Position numbers and translations under genes: made by a program. Positions 55,964 through 58,117 of a stretch of 58,117 bases of DNA are shown here, one piece after another. The notes below the pieces were generated by a model. That model had not been told where the DNA came from, did not search any database, and saw nothing but the letters and a program-made list of their open reading frames with translations. This stretch comes from an uncultured Pseudomonadota bacterium (GTDB lineage: Bacteria; Pseudomonadota; Gammaproteobacteria; Burkholderiales; Methylophilaceae), in the NCBI GenBank assembly GCA_903846555.1, contig CAINBI010000135.1, positions 1 through 58,117 of the forward strand. The letters run 5' to 3'. Within the stretch, counting starts at the first letter, position 1. The number at the start of each line of letters is the position of its first letter.

Positions 55964-56038
55964 GGCGTTAAATGGCGTGGTTTAAATGACGTAGTTTAAA
56001 TGAAGTAGATTAAATGTTAAGGGAAGTCTGGCTAAAAA

Positions 56039-56410
56039 CTAATGACAAGCGCATCCCGTCGCACAACTTGCTGGCGAAGGAGCTGCATCAGGCTTTTTTT
56101 CGGTGCTACCTTCCGATTTGCTTGGTTCGGATTTACTCGACTCAGCTTTATTGGCTTCGGTTTTACTGGATTCGGTTTTACTGGCTTCGGTTTTACTTGC
56201 GCCACTTTGGTTAGGCGATTTACTACCGCCATTTTTAAAGTCCGTGGCGTACCAACCGCTGCCACTGAGCTGAAAACTAGGTGCAGATAATTGTTTGCTA
56301 AAAGCTTCAGCCCCACATTCTGGACAGAAATCGACACTGGCCGCGCTGATTTTGCGCATCACTTCGGCTTTATGACCGCAACTGCTACATTGAAAATCGT
56401 ATATTGGCAT
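56039..56410 (-). CDS. FmdB-family zinc-ribbon protein with a Ser-Lys repeat tail
   Basis: 123 residues. The N-terminal zinc ribbon (MPIYDFQCSSCGHKAEVMRK and DFCPECGAEAF) binds one zinc ion through four cysteines. After residue 62 a low-complexity tail follows with repeats of the kind ASKTESSKTEANKAESS, ending with the cysteine/histidine-rich CATGCACH. FmdB proteins act near amidase genes in some methylotrophs; the tail's role is unknown. The DUF502 and aspS genes lie downstream, so the three may share a transcript. Confidence 0.9.
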   Translation of the reverse strand: MPIYDFQCSSCGHKAEVMRKISAASVDFCPECGAEAFSKQLSAPSFQLSGSGWYATDFKNGGSKSPNQSGASKTEASKTESSKTEANKAESSKSEPSKSEGSTEKKPDAAPSPASCATGCACH

Positions 56411-56621
56411 GGGTTAAATGGTAGCTAAAATCTAAAACCGAAATTATACCTCACACACCCAGTCTATGCGACCAAACACAGAATCTCGTTTTATTAGAAA
56501 ACAATATGTTAGGGAATTGCTGATTTATTTAACCGTTCGGCCCGAGCCTGTAAAAGGCGTTGAATCCGATCACATTTCGACAAGCTCAATGCGAACGGAT
56601 TCCAAATATCACTGGGCCGAA
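56411..56621. other. Intergenic region with a palindromic repeat
   Basis: No gene. Contains an imperfect inverted repeat (56533-56598) of the GAGCTTGTCGAA type. Confidence 0.6.
56533..56598. repeat. Intergenic palindromic repeat (GAGCTTGTCGAA type)
   Basis: CCGTTCGGCCCGAGCCTGT on the left, and CCGTTCGCATTGAGCTTGTC on the opposite strand at the right, make an imperfect inverted repeat. This motif is dispersed in many bacterial genomes. Confidence 0.7.
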
Positions 56622-58117
56622 TCAAGGGTGAACACACGACACGTGATAGAAACCGACGTCCACGCCGTAGTCGGCGGGGAAGGGGAAGGGGGTGGGGCCA
56701 GTGGAAAAGTTGAAGACGTTGTGAGAATTATATGTGTAGATGTTAGACGACCAGACGGAGTGCATAATCCAGCCTGCGGCAGTAAGCGGTCCAGTGCCGG
56801 CGGCATACAGTGCTGTTAATTCAGCATGGGTAGGCAGGCGCCATGAGAATCCATCAAGTGTTAATGTATTACAAGTGGCGTTGGCGGTAGCCCAGTCAGC
56901 AGTACCTGGAAGCCCAAGACTTAGGCCTGCAGTGCGGTTGTTGCGTGTCCAAGTAAGGCCGCCACTGTCCAGAGTGGTGATAGGAGCCCTATTCACCGTT
57001 ATAGTAGCTGTAATACTTCCATCGGTATAATTACCAAAAGCTTCTTGGTAGGCAGTGATAGTTGTAGTACCTACACCCTTTATCCTTACCTCGTGACCAC
57101 TGATGATGGCCACTGCTTTATTACTGCTTGTGAACTGAAAGCCATAATCACTGGTTGATTTTGGGTCAGTTATGTTAAAGAGGGGATCAAAAAGATCCTT
57201 ACTGATTGAGGGAAAGTTAGTTATGATTGGTGTGGCCAACGTCACCGTTATTTTAGCTGTCGTCTTTGCTGTGAGATAGTTAGCATCAACTGCTTGGATG
57301 GCAGTGATAGTTGAGCTACCTAAAGCCGCTATCGTTACTTTTCCTAGACTAGTGACGGTAGCCGCTGCCCTCCCATTAGCGTTATCGATTGAGTAGGTGT
57401 AGGTAAAGCCACCGCTACTGGGTGATTTTGGGGCAGTTAAGTTAAAAGGGGTATCAACAAGAGTCTTAGTGATTGGTAAAAAGTCAGTTAAGATTGGCGT
57501 GGCCTTCTTCACCGTTAAAGTAGCTGTCGTATTTGCTTTGGCATAGTTACCATTAGCTTCTTGGGTGGCAGTGATAGTTGAGGTACCTGCACCCACTACC
57601 GTTACAGTTGAACCACTGATGGTGGCCACTAATGGATTACTGCTAGTGTAGGTAAAGGCACCGCTACTGGCTGAGGTTGGGGCAATTAAGTCAAAGGCGG
57701 CATCACCATAAGTCTTACTGATTGCGCCAAAGTTAGTAAAGCTTGGCGTGGTCGTCACCGTTAAAGTAGCTGTCGTACTTGCTGTGGCATAATTACCATC
57801 AGCCGCCTGCGTGGCGGTAATGATGGTGGTTCCCACACTGCCGATAGCGCTAATCACGCCAGTGCTGCTAATGACTGCTTTGGTAGTGCTCGTGCCGCCG
57901 GTGACGGCATAGCTAATCGCACCGCTACTGGCTGAGGTTGGGGCAGTAATGATAGGCATCGTAGTCGTGCCAAAGGTGACACTGGCGGCACTTAAACTAA
58001 AGCCGCTTAAGATGGGTGTAATAATTCCGCTACTCATCACGATGCTATCAATCTTCACTGAGCCATGGGAAACGACCACTGTGGCTAAGGTAGTCCCGCC
58101 ACCTGAGCTATTATTCA
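56622..58117 (-). CDS. Large Ig-like repeat protein with C-terminal DUF1566 (Lcl) domain, partial at 5' end
   Basis: The frame is open to the window edge, so the start lies beyond 58117; 497 full codons are seen. Four tandem repeats of about 80-88 residues (roughly 22-110, 112-192, 194-281, 282-363, counted from the GTG at 58079) share the pattern TITATQ.A.GNY..A.TTATLTV. The C-terminal part (about 370-485, GLTWTRNNRTAG, GFSWRLPTHAELTALYAAG) is the DUF1566/Lcl domain, probably sugar-binding. Likely a secreted or surface protein; signal sequence not in view. DNA repeats are recent enough to share long identical stretches. Confidence 0.85.
   Translation of the reverse strand, partial: NNSSGGGTTLATVVVSHGSVKIDSIVMSSGIITPILSGFSLSAASVTFGTTTMPIITAPTSASSGAISYAVTGGTSTTKAVISSTGVISAIGSVGTTIITATQAADGNYATASTTATLTVTTTPSFTNFGAISKTYGDAAFDLIAPTSASSGAFTYTSSNPLVATISGSTVTVVGAGTSTITATQEANGNYAKANTTATLTVKKATPILTDFLPITKTLVDTPFNLTAPKSPSSGGFTYTYSIDNANGRAAATVTSLGKVTIAALGSSTITAIQAVDANYLTAKTTAKITVTLATPIITNFPSISKDLFDPLFNITDPKSTSDYGFQFTSSNKAVAIISGHEVRIKGVGTTTITAYQEAFGNYTDGSITATITVNRAPITTLDSGGLTWTRNNRTAGLSLGLPGTADWATANATCNTLTLDGFSWRLPTHAELTALYAAGTGPLTAAGWIMHSVWSSNIYTYNSHNVFNFSTGPTPFPFPADYGVDVGFYHVSCVHP

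Noticed and set aside
56120-56205. Short regular repeats that could suggest a CRISPR array
   Set aside because: The 15-nt units are in frame within the FmdB coding region and have no spacers.
56740-57030. 96-codon plus-strand frame
   Set aside because: Antisense of the DUF1566 domain of the Ig-like repeat protein.

Overview
The window looks like a chromosomal segment of a methylotrophic betaproteobacterium of the family Methylophilaceae, most likely Methylotenera or a close relative. The evidence is moderate-to-low GC, a betaproteobacterial gene order (tol-pal with ruvABC, yebC and queCE; rpsP-rimM-trmD-rplS), a soluble five-gene NAD-dependent molybdenum formate dehydrogenase operon, and a quinoprotein-dehydrogenase-associated SoxYZ-like carrier. 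No rRNA, tRNA or CRISPR array was recognised. The genus is inferred, not proven.

Layout. 1-2.5 kb: thioredoxin, Rho and cysteine-free L31, each with its own expression signals. 2.6-5.0 kb: a GT-C-like membrane protein and a TSUP permease. 5.0-11.3 kb (minus strand): the formate dehydrogenase operon fdsG-fdsB-fdsA-fdhD-fdsD. 11.4-18.7 kb (plus): moaA, mobA, a SWIM/SNF2 helicase, mobB and moeA. Apart from the helicase, the 5.0-18.7 kb block forms one functional unit, because Fds needs a molybdopterin guanine dinucleotide cofactor. 19-24.6 kb (plus): TonB, an orphan sensor kinase, a peroxiredoxin, a PIN-PhoH ATPase and LplT. 24.8-40.9 kb (minus): xerD, ogt, the ribosomal rpsP-rimM-trmD-rplS operon, queE-queC, tol-pal-cpoB, ybgC and ruvABC with yebC. 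41-51.6 kb: a mixed segment with an SPFH protein, a LysR/YceI pair, a higBA toxin-antitoxin pair, a MarR-NTF2-EamA group, a CBS protein, a U32 tRNA-hydroxylation peptidase, YjbQ, the SoxYZ-like carrier, a VOC protein and Apt. 51.6-53.5 kb: a small accessory island between apt and aspS, holding a DUF2442 gene, a broken DUF4160 gene and two overlapping putative nuclease genes, one NgoPII-like. 53.5-58.1 kb: AspS, a DUF502 membrane protein, an FmdB zinc-ribbon protein and a large Ig-like repeat protein that runs off the right edge.

The main unexplained structure lies in the intergenic DNA. There is a dispersed family of long hairpins at gene 3' ends with a conserved loop core and different stem sequences. 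There are two short MITE-like elements with terminal inverted repeats and flanking direct repeats, one of them carrying a nested ATTCCCGC palindrome. There are also several common bacterial palindromic repeats. In the coding DNA, the oddest points are a 90-residue Ala-rich tail on ribosomal protein S16 beside a RimM with an acidic/basic insertion, and a restriction-enzyme-like gene with no methyltransferase next to it.
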